Shown here: one piece after another, positions 11,765 to 24,173 of the stretch | Layout: every line of letters begins with the position of its first letter | How positions within the stretch are numbered: the first letter of the stretch is position 1 | DNA from: Branchiostoma floridae | Lineage: Eukaryota > Chordata > Leptocardii > Amphioxiformes > Branchiostomatidae | Reading direction: 5' to 3' | Assembly: GCF_000003815.2 (NCBI RefSeq) | Contig: NC_049982.1 | Coordinates: 23,101,835 to 23,165,834, forward strand | Length of the DNA stretch: 64,000 bases | Notes under the pieces: generated by a model | Told to the model about the DNA's origin: nothing | Database searches by the model: none | The model's input: the letters and a program-made list of their open reading frames with translations, nothing else | Translations under genes and position numbers: made by a program

Positions 11765-12860
11765 GTTTGTTTGTTTGTTTATTTATTCGCACACAAAATA
11801 TTACATTAAAACACAAAACGAAAACAATGGATAAAACAGGTACAGGAGGAGGGAAAAAGCTCGTGAAGCGTATGCTTAGCCCTCCTCCTTTAAACTAAAC
11901 AAAATTGATTATGATTTATAATAATAAAGTAAAGTAATCCATAGAATAATAATGATACAATAAGGATAAACAAGTAATTAATTGTATGAATAAACAATGA
12001 ACTAGAAAGGCCGACATTTGCTTGAGAGCAAATACAGCATATTTCAGCCATCTCCCTCCTCATGTAACAATAGACTGTTCCAAAATCACTCGTGCAAAAA
12101 TGGAACACTTCTGCTTAAAATGACTTCTAACTACTAATCACACTTATGAACAGAAATGAATCTTACAAAAACCCCTTCAAGAATGGACTCAAAAAAATAG
12201 ACGACTCCAAAACACTTCCACTAAGAGATGGAATTTGGAATCATCAGCCGTCCAAAACCATATTTGAAACCCCCCCCCCCCCCTCTGTGCAAGAATCGAC
12301 TCTTCCTGCCTTATACCCCTATGTAAAGTGGAGCGATCCAAAAATATATCAGCTAAAATAGTCAGAAAAGTCCACAAAATAAATTTTAAAAAAATACCCC
12401 CTTCGTCGAAGAATGGAATCTCCCAGCTCACCCTGTTTGAAATTGCACAATAGACAAGTCCAGAAATACTCACAGTACATGGCATTTTGTATAAGAAGCA
12501 ACCCAGTCCAAAACTGAATCTTAAAAAAGACCCCCGTGCGTAAATGGGCTCTTCCAGATAACACAAGGCTTGCTGATTGGCTGCCGAATCCTCCTCATGT
12601 ACAGTCTTCAGGTTGGGTTAAACTTCCATTTAACAAATGGAATTCGGAATCATCACCCATGTCCAAAACTGATTTTTTTTAAATCCCCCCTATGTGCAAA
12701 AATGGACTGTCCCAGTAGTAGTCTTATGTCAAGTGGATCAGTGCGAAAACACTTCCACTAAAAAAACATTGGCATTATCACCAAAGTCTAAAAGTAAATT
12801 TTAAAATGCACCCCCTGTCCAACAATGGACTCTTCCAGCAAAATAAGCTCGCTCATTGGC
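11765..12860. repeat. Interspersed repeat with degenerate tandem array
   Basis: The first 350 bp (GTTT-rich head, AGTAAAGTAATCC, then CGACATTTGCTTGAGAGCAA) look like the 3' end of a dispersed repeat; part of it recurs inverted at 35450-35565. From about 12160 to 12860 follow about five degenerate units of 120-150 bp, each with a GGAATCATCAC-like block, a TCCAAAACTGAATTTTAAAA-like block, a C run and an AATGGACTCTTCCAG-like block. Confidence 0.55.
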
Positions 12861-13069
12861 TGGCCATTAATTGGATTTACCTTGTCCACCAACCACCTGG
12901 ATGTCTATGGACTAGGTAGGTAGGTAGATAATTGGATCTACCTGGCACACCTGTGGCCCTGACACACCAGAATGACCTAGAGGTCGTTGAACTCGGCACT
13001 CCAACCTTACCTATCCTAAACTCTCCCACAAAAACCTCCTTAAGGAGCCATTTTGAAGTGATTTATACC

Positions 13070-13420
13070 GCATATTATACATGGATCCTTTGAATAAGTA
13101 TCTAGGGCACCTCTGTGCCAAATTTCAGGTCATTTGGATGTAATACCATGGTACAGGCGGCCAAAATATACAGTTTTGGTCCAAAAGTTGCATTAAAACC
13201 TCAATAATATCATTTAAGGAGCAGATATGAAAAAAATGAAAAAAACACATTTGGGAATTTGCCCACTCTACCCTTGTGCCAAATTTCAAGTCATTTGGTC
13301 CAGAAATGGCGGAGATGAATCGCTTTGAAAATTTGACAGGAGAAAGAAAGAAAGAAAGAAACATTACGAATACAATATATTTCACCATACCTATGGTATG
13401 GCTGAAATATAATGATAAAG
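13070..13420 (+). repeat. Dispersed repeat carrying the GTGCCAAATTTCA core
   Basis: Contains two copies of TGTGCCAAATTTCA followed by AGTCATTTGG-like sequence, an AAAGAAAGAAAG run, and ends near CCATACCTATGGTATGGCTG. The same family is present inverted at 31440-31620. Confidence 0.7.
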
Positions 13421-13651
13421 TAGCATATGTTACCAACGCGATTGATTTAGTTAATATTGATGTGCTAAGATCGAAGTGAAGGACATCTGAAATATGATGG
13501 TTGCGTTGTGCGCGTTTGCTAAATAACCATTTGTATTTCTCGTATTACTATACCAGTGATACCGGCGTAACATTATAATAATAAGCTTATCTATCGCCTT
13601 CTCAAATTATAATTACAGCCATATTTATGAATAAGTCTAAAACAATGAGAC

Positions 13652-16600
13652 TCATTTTTTCTTCCTTGGTTCAGCGACCATTTGAAATGGTGCCGGGGAA
13701 TGTACAACTGAAAAGACCCCATCGGCAGACGGCATGCGGCTGCCCTCTGGCGGTTTGAAGGTGAAGCGCTGTAACAGGGAGGTGAAGATCAGGAACAGCT
13801 CCACCTTGGCTAGCCGTTCACCAGGACAGAGGCGACGACCTGGAAAATACCCGTTATTCCGTGTGTGTTGTATCCAACTTTCGTCAGTATCTACTTTTCG
13901 TACTAGGCCGAATCCTGGATATCCAGGATTCGGCCGAAACAGGACGCATCCTGGATAAACAACGGTGTTTATCCAGAACGTGTATGTGGGGGTGGAGCTT
14001 CCTGTTTTCGAGGGAGGAGACTATGCGGAGGGCGGAGGCACGGTGTTTTCGTGGTCAGAAAGCCGCCATGTTTGTATCTCCCCGCAAGAGGTTTATTTAG
14101 AATTTATTCTGTCACATCCTGGTGTTAAAGAACTTAAACGAATGTTCATAATGATACTTCGATGTTTACATGTTACTTACGTATCAGGCCCAAAATGCTT
14201 TTTCCGTAATGAATCAACAAATGGCAGTCAAGATGGGATAAAGTCACTGTTGTTTTCCATTTCATTTCCAATGTCCATCTGGAGCTCGCCAACAACTCGG
14301 CCGAGCTAAATTATTGATTTGTAAAGGGGGCTTAATCACATTATTTACAATTCAATTTAAATTCACCGTGTAACTTCCAGTTCACAGTTTAAGGCATCCA
14401 TCAGAGTAAACAATCCCCATGTTCACCTGCTTGTAAACACCCCATACAGGCCCTCCAAGGGTTCCAAACTCACCCATAGAAAACAGGATCAGTTCCTCCC
14501 TCCTAACAAACTTCCCGGACCCGTCAAGAAAGCGTGTCGGGTCAAACTTGTACGGCTCGGGCCAGAGCTGTGGGTCGCGCAGCACCGACCAGATGTTTAC
14601 CTCCACTCGTGTAGCCTGAGAGAAATATAACATGTCCGTCCATTTGACCCGTACGTAGCTTGTCAATCGCACGTAGCTTGAAAGTAAACTTTTATCATAT
14701 TTCACCCATACCACAGGTAGGGGATGACATATATTGTCTCTATATGTTGCTTTTGCACTATTTCTCCGTCTTCTGCTAAATTTTCAAACGGATTCGACTT
14801 TTGTACTTATTGGCCAAATGACCTGAAATTCGGCATGGGGGTACAGTTAGGAAATACCCCCGGGTGTTATTTTCATTGTTTTAATATAGGCCCTAGGAAT
14901 TACTTCAGTACTGAATTTTCGAACCCAAGTGTCCTGCATGGTATTACAAGTTTATAACCAGAAATAATGACTAGAGAAAAGTGCCCATAGATTGCAATCA
15001 AATACTGGAAACGGATAATGTTACGTATATCGTAGAAAGTGGATTCGAAGGTCAAAGAAGATGTGAAAGAACAAAAATAAAGAATCAACTGTTCGGTATA
15101 CCATACTACTCTGTTTGTTTAGTCATTTGTTCAACCTTCACTTAGATTTCAGAATGAAGGCAACTTTTTAAAACACTTACCAGACTTCCTTTTATTCGCA
15201 CGCACGCATCAGTTTGGAGTTCCCGGAGTATGTCATCCATATAATCAAATTAACATGGCCTAACGAGACCTTTGAATAAACACAGAAATGGGTCCAACTG
15301 TCTACTGTACTGTTAACTCTGCCCTACCTTGGGAATGTGGTAACCCCTGAGGAATATATCACTGGTGGTAAAGTGTCGAGGTGCCATTGGAACCGTTGCT
15401 GCCATCCTGCTTATTTCACTCAAGGTGGCCTCTGTATAGGGCATCTGTGCCGGAAAAATGAAGTGTTTGAAACTCTATCACGATACTAGGACTTCATCTG
15501 TTGTACGACATTTGTCAAAAGACCATTACCAAGTATGACAGAGCCGACCATCGATTGGGATCTTCAATAACATGTTCAGTCAGAAGACTGCTGAAGTCGG
15601 ACTATACATTTCCACAATTTCCCAAAGGATGTCTCGTGTTTTCGCCGTTAACCAATGGTACGACGACTATAACAGGGCCATAAAAGCACAGTTATATTCG
15701 TCATAGGTTGCTGTTTTTTCAGAGTAGTCGTAGTCAAATGTACTTTACCTTGCTGCGATGTTCCATGGAGGGGTCCTGGTTCGGTCCTACCACGCTGTCT
15801 ATCTCCTGATGTACTTTCTGCTGGATGTCCGGATGGAGAATCATGAACAGTACGGCCCAGTGCAAGGTGTTTGCTGTTGTGTCACTACCTGCCAAGAACA
15901 GTTGGCGGACGAGCTTCGGAAAAGAAAAGCGTGGAACGTTATACCTTGCAGAGGAGCGTCATGTGAAGATCTTTATCTGCCCACTCTGGTCATGTCAACT
16001 AACGAGTAACTAAAACTACGCAAAAAAGGTAGTTAGTGAGTTTCAACTAGCATCTCATCTACTAGTTTTTGTCAGTGTCACTGACGAAAACTAGTGGATG
16101 CTAGGTGAAACGTCTGACCGTTTCCAAAACCATATCCAGTTGCTTGAGTAACTACTTTTTTGGCGTATCTTATTACCTGGATGTCTAGCCTTCATCGACG
16201 TAACTAGAAATATTTTTTTTTTACCCAGGAGGGTTGTGAAGCATAATGTGTTGAGTATGTATGCCATTGAACAAGGAGTATGCATAGAATTCCATCTCCT
16301 TTTCAACGTTACTCGTTCCTTTTCTTACTAATACTTACCGAAACAAGTTGCTCTTCGGTGAAGGTCGAATTCTGGTCTCCCTCTCGCTTTGTAGCTTCTA
16401 GAAGGAATGCGTCTAAAAAGTCCCTGATGTCATTCCGGTCAAACGTTTCCTTGTGTTTTGCTATCTCCTCCCGGATGTGCTGCAGAATCTTGCGTTGGTT
16501 GTTTTGATACCGTTCTGTTGCCTTCTTTAAACTAGGAATCATACGAGCCGCTGGAAAGGCGATTGGCAGCAAATCAAAGGCCTTAGTAGAGAACGTTTGC

Positions 16601-19080
16601 TCGATCATCAGTAGAAGTTCGTTACCCTTGACATCATCGTACTCGTAGCGAGAACCGAAGACGAGTGAGCAGATGACATTGGAAGTTGTATTCTTCAACA
16701 GCCTAGAGATGGAAAAGGCCTGGTTTTCTGTCTTTGTGATGACATCGATGAGGGCTCGTACCTCTTCTAGAATCTTCCCTTCCATGCTCCTCTTGCCAAC
16801 ACCGAAGTCCCGGAGAGCGGACATGGTGAACTTCTTCTGCTCCTTAAATCGAGGAGTGTATGGTTCAAGGATCAATCCTGAAAGACAGCCAACCCATGAG
16901 AAATTAGAAAATATGTGTATCTTTTTTTAAACCTTTATCAGCATTCACATACCAGTGTACAGACAGTATAATACAAACATAATAATACATTAAAAGCAAT
17001 TCTCATCAAGTTGTGTTCATGAGGTTACAGAGATATGTCTATAGTGTTATTTAGCATGTTTCTAAAATATGCAAAAGTTGGTTTGACGTTGAAAATATGT
17101 GTATATGCAAATATTTCTGTCCAGAAATAAAGAGTTCTACTGCTTATAGCACAACTTGCGGGAAATTCCTGAGCAGCTTTACACCTTTCTCTTGCATCTG
17201 TTTGGCATCTGGTACTGCATGTTCCAGATAAATGTTCCCAAAGATAAAGAACTAGAGTTCCAAGACTTCATATTTCTACAATGCAAATGTGCTGATATTG
17301 GACTGACCCCCGACGAGTTTAACCACTTGTTAACGACAGACGTACTCTGTGTGGATATAAGGCATAAACATATTTTCTGGTACTAAGTCAATTGCACCTG
17401 AAGAATGAATGTAGCTTCCTGTGTGACAAGGAATGGGAATGTAAGATATCGCCCACAACAACAACTTGTGCATTCGGCGATACAGTTGTAGTGACTGTAC
17501 ATGTCATGTTTCTGAACTCTTACCTTTTGCATTCTGGTCTGGCCCTAGAATAGAAGTCGGAGGACGGCTGGAGAAAACATCTGCGTTCGTCACCAAAGTC
17601 TCGCGGATGGCCCTAAAGCCATTCAGAACAACCCTTGGCTGGCGAAACATGTACACGGTGAAGACGTCTCCGTACTTCTTAGACCACTCTTGGAAAACCA
17701 AAGGCATATCCTAGTGGTCAAGAAACATACATGTATATAAATGTTGGGCGAATACAGATTCACAAACCCTGGTATGAATGTGATCAAAACCGAATCAACA
17801 GTAAGATTCGTATATTGTTGATGAATCTGTAAAAAAAACTCTGCCAGAGGATAAATATATAGAAGAACTTTATTGCACGACAATTGTACATGATACAATG
17901 TATGGCAAAAACTATTACATAAAGTACAAAATAGAGGTATAGGATAAAGCTTAACAACTTAGTTAACATAACAAGAAGGGCTAATATAATTCTTTGATAT
18001 AGTATTACAATGGAGTATAGGCTAATCATTAGTTACGGTATTCTTTCTAATAGCAGAGCAGTCCTTGATATATTTGCCTATTTTTGCATTCTGGGAGTTC
18101 TGACATCTAAAGATATGTATAAATCTGTTTGTAGCATCGAGTCTCCTGAAATCTGTTGTACTTGACTCGAGAAATATGAATAATTCATTACGTAAACTAG
18201 CGTATCTAGGACATTCCATTATAAAGTGTAGTTCATCTTCAATATATGTATATGAGACCATGTAGGAGCACACACCATATAGATAATAGCTAGTCCCTTA
18301 TCTTCGAAGAGATGAAATATTACAGTCTTGTGACTAAAGATGAGTGTGTAGTGTACATCGAGGAGCTGGGTTAATGTGCAACATTGTTGAGGACTAGATC
18401 ATAGCGGCCTTGTCTGATTGACCAATCAGCCCCTGGCCCCGAGACATTGCACAACACCAGCTAGTTCTGGACTATGACCCGGTGGATGTTTGCTGTCTTG
18501 CTAAATTCGTGGTGCCACAATCATCTTAAAACAACACCGTTTAACGCTGCCACTTACTACACGGTGAATCCACAAACCACGAATGTTCACACGAGGCTAT
18601 GGTATATAGAGAGGTTTCTCACTACAGTCTGTTCTAAATACAAGCTAAAATAAAGTTGTATTCCGAAAACTATCCGTGCAAATCATATCCTGTAAATATA
18701 GGACGTTCACCAGCAGCTGTCAGTTACGTTTAACATCGACCACTGAAAATCAAATCCAAAATTACTTGCCTCAGTAGAAACTAGATTGAAAGCGCATATT
18801 GTTTTGCATATTGTTTTACATATACTTAAAGTAACCTTAGGTTACCCAATGTAACCCAAATCTTCCTTACTTACCTAGGTAGAGGTCGTAGAGATTTCAA
18901 TCTTACCTTAGTCATGCTGAACAGGTTCCCCACCAGCGGAAGTCCTCTCGGTCCGGGCGGCAAGCCGGGTATTGAAGACCGCTTACACAGCACCGTCGTG
19001 ATGATGACCACAACGCCAACTAGCAACGCCTGGAGGCTCCATGGCCAGGTGAGGGCCAGCAGAACACTCATGATCGACAT
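13652..19080 (-). CDS. Cytochrome P450, CYP2-like
   Basis: Seven exons: 19080-18907, 17710-17524, 16877-16339, 15913-15749, 15444-15328, 14615-14474 and 13839-13652. They splice in frame to 503 residues, the usual size for a microsomal P450. Residues about 15-32 form the membrane anchor, followed by the proline hinge PPGPRGLPLVGNL (41-53). The I-helix oxygen-binding motif AGSDTT is at 308-313, the K-helix E-x-x-R at 365-368 (EISR), PTRF at 420-423, and the heme loop FSMGRRLCPG at 439-448 with Cys446 as thiolate ligand; this loop is split by the last intron. The layout fits a CYP2-clan monooxygenase of the endoplasmic reticulum; the substrate cannot be told. Exon 3 (539 bp) covers a region that is several exons in vertebrate CYP2 genes. 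It is transcribed away from the PM20D1-like gene, 2.1 kb distant. Confidence 0.93.
13906..13935. repeat. Perfect 30-bp palindrome in P450 intron
   Basis: GGCCGAATCCTGGAT is followed at once by its exact complement, with no loop. A second small hairpin, CTGGATAAAC ... GTTTATCCAG, follows at about 13951-13975. Confidence 0.85.
14710..14835 (-). repeat. Dispersed repeat fragment with GTGCCAAATTTCA-type core
   Basis: Shows GGCCAAATGACCTGAAATTC near 14811-14830, the complement of the core seen at 13106 and 13275. It lies in the intron between P450 exons 5 and 6, just beyond exon 6 (14474-14615). Confidence 0.5.
16040..16200. repeat. Dispersed repeat with hairpin head (CCAGTTGCTTGAGTAACT family)
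   Basis: The hairpin CTAGTTTTTGTCAGTG / CACTGACGAAAACTAG (about 16061-16095) is followed by CGTCTGACCGTTTCCAAAAC, a CCAGTTGCTTGAGTAACTAC block and GGCGTATCTTATTACCTGG. Related copies are at 39780-39905, 44200-44300 and 49200-49290. Confidence 0.65.
17865..18275 (-). mobile_element. 3' fragment of a LINE reverse transcriptase
   Basis: An 83-codon minus-strand frame (18273-18022) reads IEDELHFIMECPRYASLRNE, the C-terminal Cys-containing motif common in CR1/L2-type LINE proteins, then ends at a stop. An AT-rich tail follows to about 17865. It sits inside P450 intron 1. Confidence 0.65.
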
Positions 19081-21169
19081 AACTGTATCTCCTTTGTGTA
19101 ACCCAGGTGTGCATGCGCCTCGTATGCAAATAACAACCCATATCCTTATCTAGAATAGTCCATTCTGAAAAGTTGGCGAGTCATTTTTTCCCTTCCTCTT
19201 TGAGCATGAAGCTATACCAGTTGAGGACTTTGTTAGCCGTTTTAACTATCATGTGGCTGGGTTATTAAAATACCTGCACATAAACGGAGACTTTTGCTAC
19301 CAAATAAAGCAAAGAATTGAAAGCCTTTGTGATTGTCCACCTTCCAAACTCGTAGCCATGGTAGGTTCCTGGACGATTTTCCCAGACACTAGCTTTACAT
19401 CACGCCACAGTGTCCTTCACAAGATCCTTCTCAGCTCATTAAGCAAACCCAGGTACATGGGTTGGTGTAGTTGTCCCGATGGTCAGACCAGATTTTTGGC
19501 CTCCTGGTGGTTGAACTTGATTCTGCAGGTGGCCTCTTGTTAGTAGATGGAACGCTTCCGGTGCCAGTTCTACAGAAGGAAACGAACTTGCGGTGATGTT
19601 TAGTACATATAGGTTGGTGAACTGGTGTTGTCCTGGCGATTAGGTTTGAAGTTGGGCCTCCTGGTGGTGGAACTTAATACTGAAGGTGCCCTTTTTTGTT
19701 TTAGTGTATTTGGCCCTGGACATATTCTGTGCTTGTGATTTTTTGGTGTAAGGTGGAGTCGGTGTAACTTTGCATCCCCCCTCCCTAGCAGCATGCCGTG
19801 GAGGCAGTTTGGTCCCACCGACATCTGCTTGGCTAGGCCTGGTCAGATTCTGTTGCCCATGTAGGCAACAAGGGCCCACATTCCCCCAGGTGGCTAATTG
19901 TAGTATACATGTACTATTCACCGAGAGGGGTGTAGCTGTTTTCTGGATATTTGTAGCCAGCAAAACTTAAGAACCTTTGAGTGGATTGTGATTATATATG
20001 GATAGGTTTTGCGAAGACAAAGGTTACAAGCAGCTTGCCCTGGAGCTGCAGAGGAAGTTTAATATCTGAGTAACTGAACACAGAAAAAACGGAAGTCCAT
20101 GATATTCGGCATACAGGTATGTTACACACAGATGTATACAATCAGATATGGATTATGCAAATTAGGAATGAATGCATATTACTAATGAGTATGATATATG
20201 ATACAATGTTTTCAATAATTTTTGGGGCTTATAATATAGCTTGGGTACCTACTGACTGCAAATACACCAGATATATTATATATCTCTTATAAATGTACTT
20301 AGTTACTTGTACGTCGCCTCAATGACATTAACATGCCTTCCAAAAAAGGTAACATAGCAAGCCCGCAAAAAAAAATCTCGACTCGAAGAGCCTGAGAATG
20401 AGTCTCGGTGGTCATAGACGTATGTGACTTCTGGTCTTTGTCGTCATAGACAGGGGCCACCCTGGAGACAAGCTCAGCAAAAGCTGGAGATTCCTGCAGC
20501 GTTGATTTACCGTAGCGGGAACATTTCCCCAAAGAGATCCACGAAGTCATTTGTCACCTCTCTAAGGCTTAGGTCCGAAACGGGGCTGAAACGAAAACAA
20601 AAACGACATTATTTACCAAGGGATATATACAAATTATGCTCCTGAGTATCTTTTACGTTCTGTGTGTTTTGTTGCCCTTTTATCATTTTTTCCGTTTCCA
20701 AAAGCTACCCGGCCGGGCCCCGGGTTGGGAATTGGGACCTAAAAAAAAGACTCAGGCTTAGTTCAAAACGGGGCCCGGTCAGGATATTTGCTGAAACGAA
20801 AAAAATAACATTGTTACCAAGGAATATATACAAATTATGCTCCTGTCTATCTTTTTACGTTCTGTGTGTTTTGTTGCCCTTTTGATCATCTTTTCCGTTT
20901 ACGAAAGCTACCCAGCCGGGCCCCGGGTTGGGAATTGGGACCTAGGCCTAATCAGTTCATAAAATTTAAACCGTTATTGAATTCCGTGTACTTGTGGCAG
21001 GATGTTTATGTAATACAATCAGCCGCTGCCGCGTGCCTGCAAGGCTTGTTGCTTCTATTATACGCACGAGTGGTTGATCCGGTTGAACAACACAGATACA
21101 CAGACAAATACTGCCATCGATATGTGATGCACTTTAACCCCTCCACCTGTCTACTTTGTCCTAGCCAAG
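19081..21169. promoter_or_regulatory. Divergent spacer between P450 and PM20D1-like genes
   Basis: About 2.1 kb separate the two start codons, which face away from each other, so both promoters must lie here. I cannot point to a specific TATA box with confidence. The spacer holds a loose direct repeat (about 19471-19530 and 19625-19700, sharing GGCCTCCTGGTGGT) and the tandem duplication at 20580-20945. Confidence 0.45.
20580..20945. repeat. Tandem duplication, two units of about 165 bp, period about 204 bp
   Basis: Both units run from GCTGAAACGAAAA through ATATACAAATTATGCTCCTG and TTCTGTGTGTTTTGTTGCCC to GGGCCCCGGGTTGGGAATTG. The second unit ends about 230 bp before the PM20D1-like start codon. 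A weaker relative is near 43210-43320. Confidence 0.8.
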
Positions 21170-23120
21170 ATGTCTGCTGCACAAAAGCTGTTGCAGTGGG
21201 TCGGCGTCCCTTTGGTGTGTGTGGTCGTGATTGTGGTGGTCCGAACCGCCACGTTCCCTTCCTACCAGACACGCCCACCGCCCTGTAACGCTACAGATGA
21301 AGATTTTATCCCCGCCACCGAAGATAGGCTCAACAGGCTCAGCCGGGCAATAACCTTCCGCACCATCTCGTACGAACCGGGGCGAGGAACGCCCGAGGAG
21401 CTGCTCAAGTTTATCGCCTTTATACGCGACAGTTTCCCCGTTGTTCACTCCTCCCCGCTGGTGACGAGAGAGGTAGTTGGGAACTACAGTCTACTGTACC
21501 GCGTGGAGGGTTCGGACCGCTCCCTGAAGCCTGGTCTCCTGGCAGCTCACCTGGATGTAGTACCCGTGACCGAGGAACCTGGCTGGGAAGCTGAGCCGTT
21601 TTCTGGGCAGCGTAAAGACGGGTTCATGTACGGCAGGGGGACCATAGACTGCAAACATAACGTCATGGGACAAATGGAGGCGCTGGAGTTTCACCTGAAG
21701 AGGGGTCATCGACCGAGACGAACCTTGTACCTTGCGTACGGACACGACGAAGAGGTTTTAGGTCTCTACGGTGCGAAGCAGATTGCAAAACTGTTGGCGG
21801 ATCGCGGAGTAAAATTGGAGTTTCTTCTAGATGAGGGTTTTAGCGTAACTAAAGAATACGTACCAGGAGTGGCAAAGAAAGTGGCCCTACTTAGCGTCAC
21901 GGAGAAGGGCTACTTGACGGTAAAGCTCAGTGTACGGATGAAAGGAGGACACGGGTCCATGCCTGAGAAAGAGTCCGCTATAGGCGTTCTGTCTCAGGCG
22001 GTTACCAACTTACACAGGAACCCACAGCCAAACCTCTGGGGGTCGGGTCCAGAGCGGGAGTTCGCTGAGCACCTTGCTACCGAAATGAGCCTTCCCCATC
22101 GCGTGATGATTTCTAACCTGTGGCTCTTTACCCCCATCATTCGATGGTTTCTGGCTCAAAAGGCCGGTACTAACGCTCTATGCCGCACCACCACGGCCGT
22201 CACACGATTTAACGCCGGGATTAAAGATAACGTTATCGCTCCCGAAGCAGTCGCCATCGTGAACCACCGAGTTCATCCCAGACAGACGATACAGGAAGTG
22301 GTAGATCACGACGTCAAGGTTATCAACGACCCCAGGGTCAAAGTGGAAGTTGTGGCGGCTCTGGTCCCTGCACCCATCTCTCCGAGTGGTCCCGAGTCTC
22401 CAGCATTCATGACGATACAGGAAAGCATCCAACAGGTCTACCCAGACTCGCTTGTGGCTCCCTATGTTCTGTTGGGCAACACAGGTACGTAAAAAAATGC
22501 TTTTATAATTTATTTCATGATATGTGTTCTTTTCTATATCCATTCTACCCTCAATTGGCCAGGCTCTCTTCGGAGCAGATAAAGCTTTGGGGCAATCTTT
22601 CGGACCCGGTAGGAGTTTTACGGAATAGGAGCCAACAAATATCGTGGATGGCCAATTACCGCGTGAAACTCCTACCAAGTAGTCTCTACCAAACTCCCAC
22701 CTGGACCGAAATCCCGAGGCAACTTATTCACGTTACACTTCTCTATTTGGCCAAACTCTTCTCTTTTACCGACTAGAATTCCTACCAGATGCGAAAGATT
22801 ACCTCGGCGTATGAGCTTCATCTGCCCCAAAAGAGAGCAAAATAATCCACGATAGACTGGATAGGAGGTTATCATTTGTTCTGTTTGAAAATGTTTCTTT
22901 CTTACGTGTAGATACTCAACACTACTGGAACCTCACGAGCGCCATCTACCGGTTCTCTCCTAACGTCATGGGCCCAGAAGACTTCGCGAGATTTCACGGC
23001 GTGAACGAGAGGATCTCCATCGAGGACTACGGGAGGGTGATGAACTTTTATTTCCACCTGATGAGGAACGTTGATAAACCCTTGGTGGTGAGGAGACACG
23101 AGCATGATGGGGATTTGTAA
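21170..23120 (+). CDS. PM20D1: PM20D1-like M20 family peptidase / N-acyl amino acid synthase-hydrolase
   Basis: Two exons, 21170-22484 and 22912-23120, give 507 residues, close to the length of vertebrate PM20D1. Residues 11-25 are a hydrophobic signal or anchor, so it is likely secretory. Metal site residues are visible: H127 and D129 in AAHLDVVPV, D160 in GRGTIDCKHN, the E194-E195 pair in GHDEEVLGLYGA, D221 in LLDEGF, and H442 in NTDTQHYWNL just after the intron. Vertebrate PM20D1 joins and splits fatty acids and amino acids; whether this copy does so is inferred from family membership. The gene is almost intronless, unlike its many-exon vertebrate relatives. The single intron holds a foldback element. 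AATAAA is at 23756. Confidence 0.92.
22560..22845. mobile_element. Foldback MITE filling the PM20D1-like intron
   Basis: Left arm GGCTCTCTTCGGAGCAGAT and on through CGGTAGGAGTTTTAC pairs with the right arm near GTAGGAATTCT (complement) and TGAGCTTCATCTGCCCCAAA. It occupies most of the 427-bp intron. Confidence 0.6.
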
Positions 23121-23755
23121 CTCTTTTTGAGTTTTTTTTTCATTTCAAGGCACAACATAGTAGCTAAGGTCTGTGCTGCATGGTAAGCTATATAATAAGG
23201 GGAGTAACGGACTAGCAATTGGACAGGTGGTTTCAGAGAAAGTATTGACTTAATAAAGCCATTTAGTGTACATTTATCCCAGACCTAGCTAAGTACAGGT
23301 CACAAAAAAAGACAGAACGTACATGCAAAAGTATCATAGAGTTAGCCTAGTACAGAATGTCGACTTTTTCTCGCTTCTTGGCAATGGTGGAAATATGGGA
23401 TTGTATGGGTTTAGCAATAGTCGGTCGTCGAAACTTCAGTGCTACTCGTATGTCTAAACACTCCATATTTCACACGAAATATTATTTTTGCTCTTGTTAT
23501 GAGCATGATGAGGTTTGGTAGCTTTTATGAATTGTTAATCTTTGGAGTTATTTAAATACAACGTTATGGCAGGTAGAGTTAATTTTATCAGCGTGTTCTG
23601 CTTTTGATCGTGGCATAAATTGTCACTGTTTTTTTAGCAAATCTCACTCAAGAAATAGAAAATACATGTTCGCAGAGATGAATTTTTCACATGTTGAATA
23701 CGTGTGGGATGTACATCCTTCATGAGAATTATGTGACTTGAATGTTTGTATAAGA

Positions 23756-23761
23756 AATAAA
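23756..23761 (+). terminator. Polyadenylation signal of PM20D1-like gene
   Basis: AATAAA 636 bp after the stop codon, followed by a GT/T-rich stretch (GATGTTATTTGTATATGG). Confidence 0.55.
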
Positions 23762-23961
23762 GATGTTATTTGTATATGGTTTCGGGTATGTGTATTAACT
23801 TGCATCTCGGGTTTCATAATTTGGAGACCACCCTAGACACAATGTAGCAAATATTTCAATCAAAATCCTTGACCGCAATGTTAGATTTGCACATGACGTA
23901 ATTCATTCTGACGATAGTTTGTGTTAAGCTGTTACATAGTACCTAGAATTCAAATGAGTTA

Positions 23962-24173
23962 AGGTGTACTCTTACTGAACTTGTGTCAAGCTTGCGTCAC
24001 TGCGGGGTTCGAAAGATACTCAACAAATCCTTTTTGTGTATTTTGTCGTCTTCTAATTCGTACTAAGCAATACCTAAATTATAAAAAAAATCGGAGAAAA
24101 TAACAAAACAGTGACGCATTGAACGAACCCCGCAGTGACGCAAGCTTGACGCAAGTGCAGTGAGAGGGCACCT
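23962..24173. mobile_element. Harbinger-like MITE with TTA target duplication (second copy)
   Basis: Inverted ends AGGTGTACTCTTACTGAACT and AGTGCAGTGAGAGGGCACCT, extending inward to GCGGGGTTCG. TTA flanks both sides (23959-23961 and 24174-24176), the 3-bp duplication used by PIF/Harbinger elements. Same family as 7680-7912. Confidence 0.65.
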
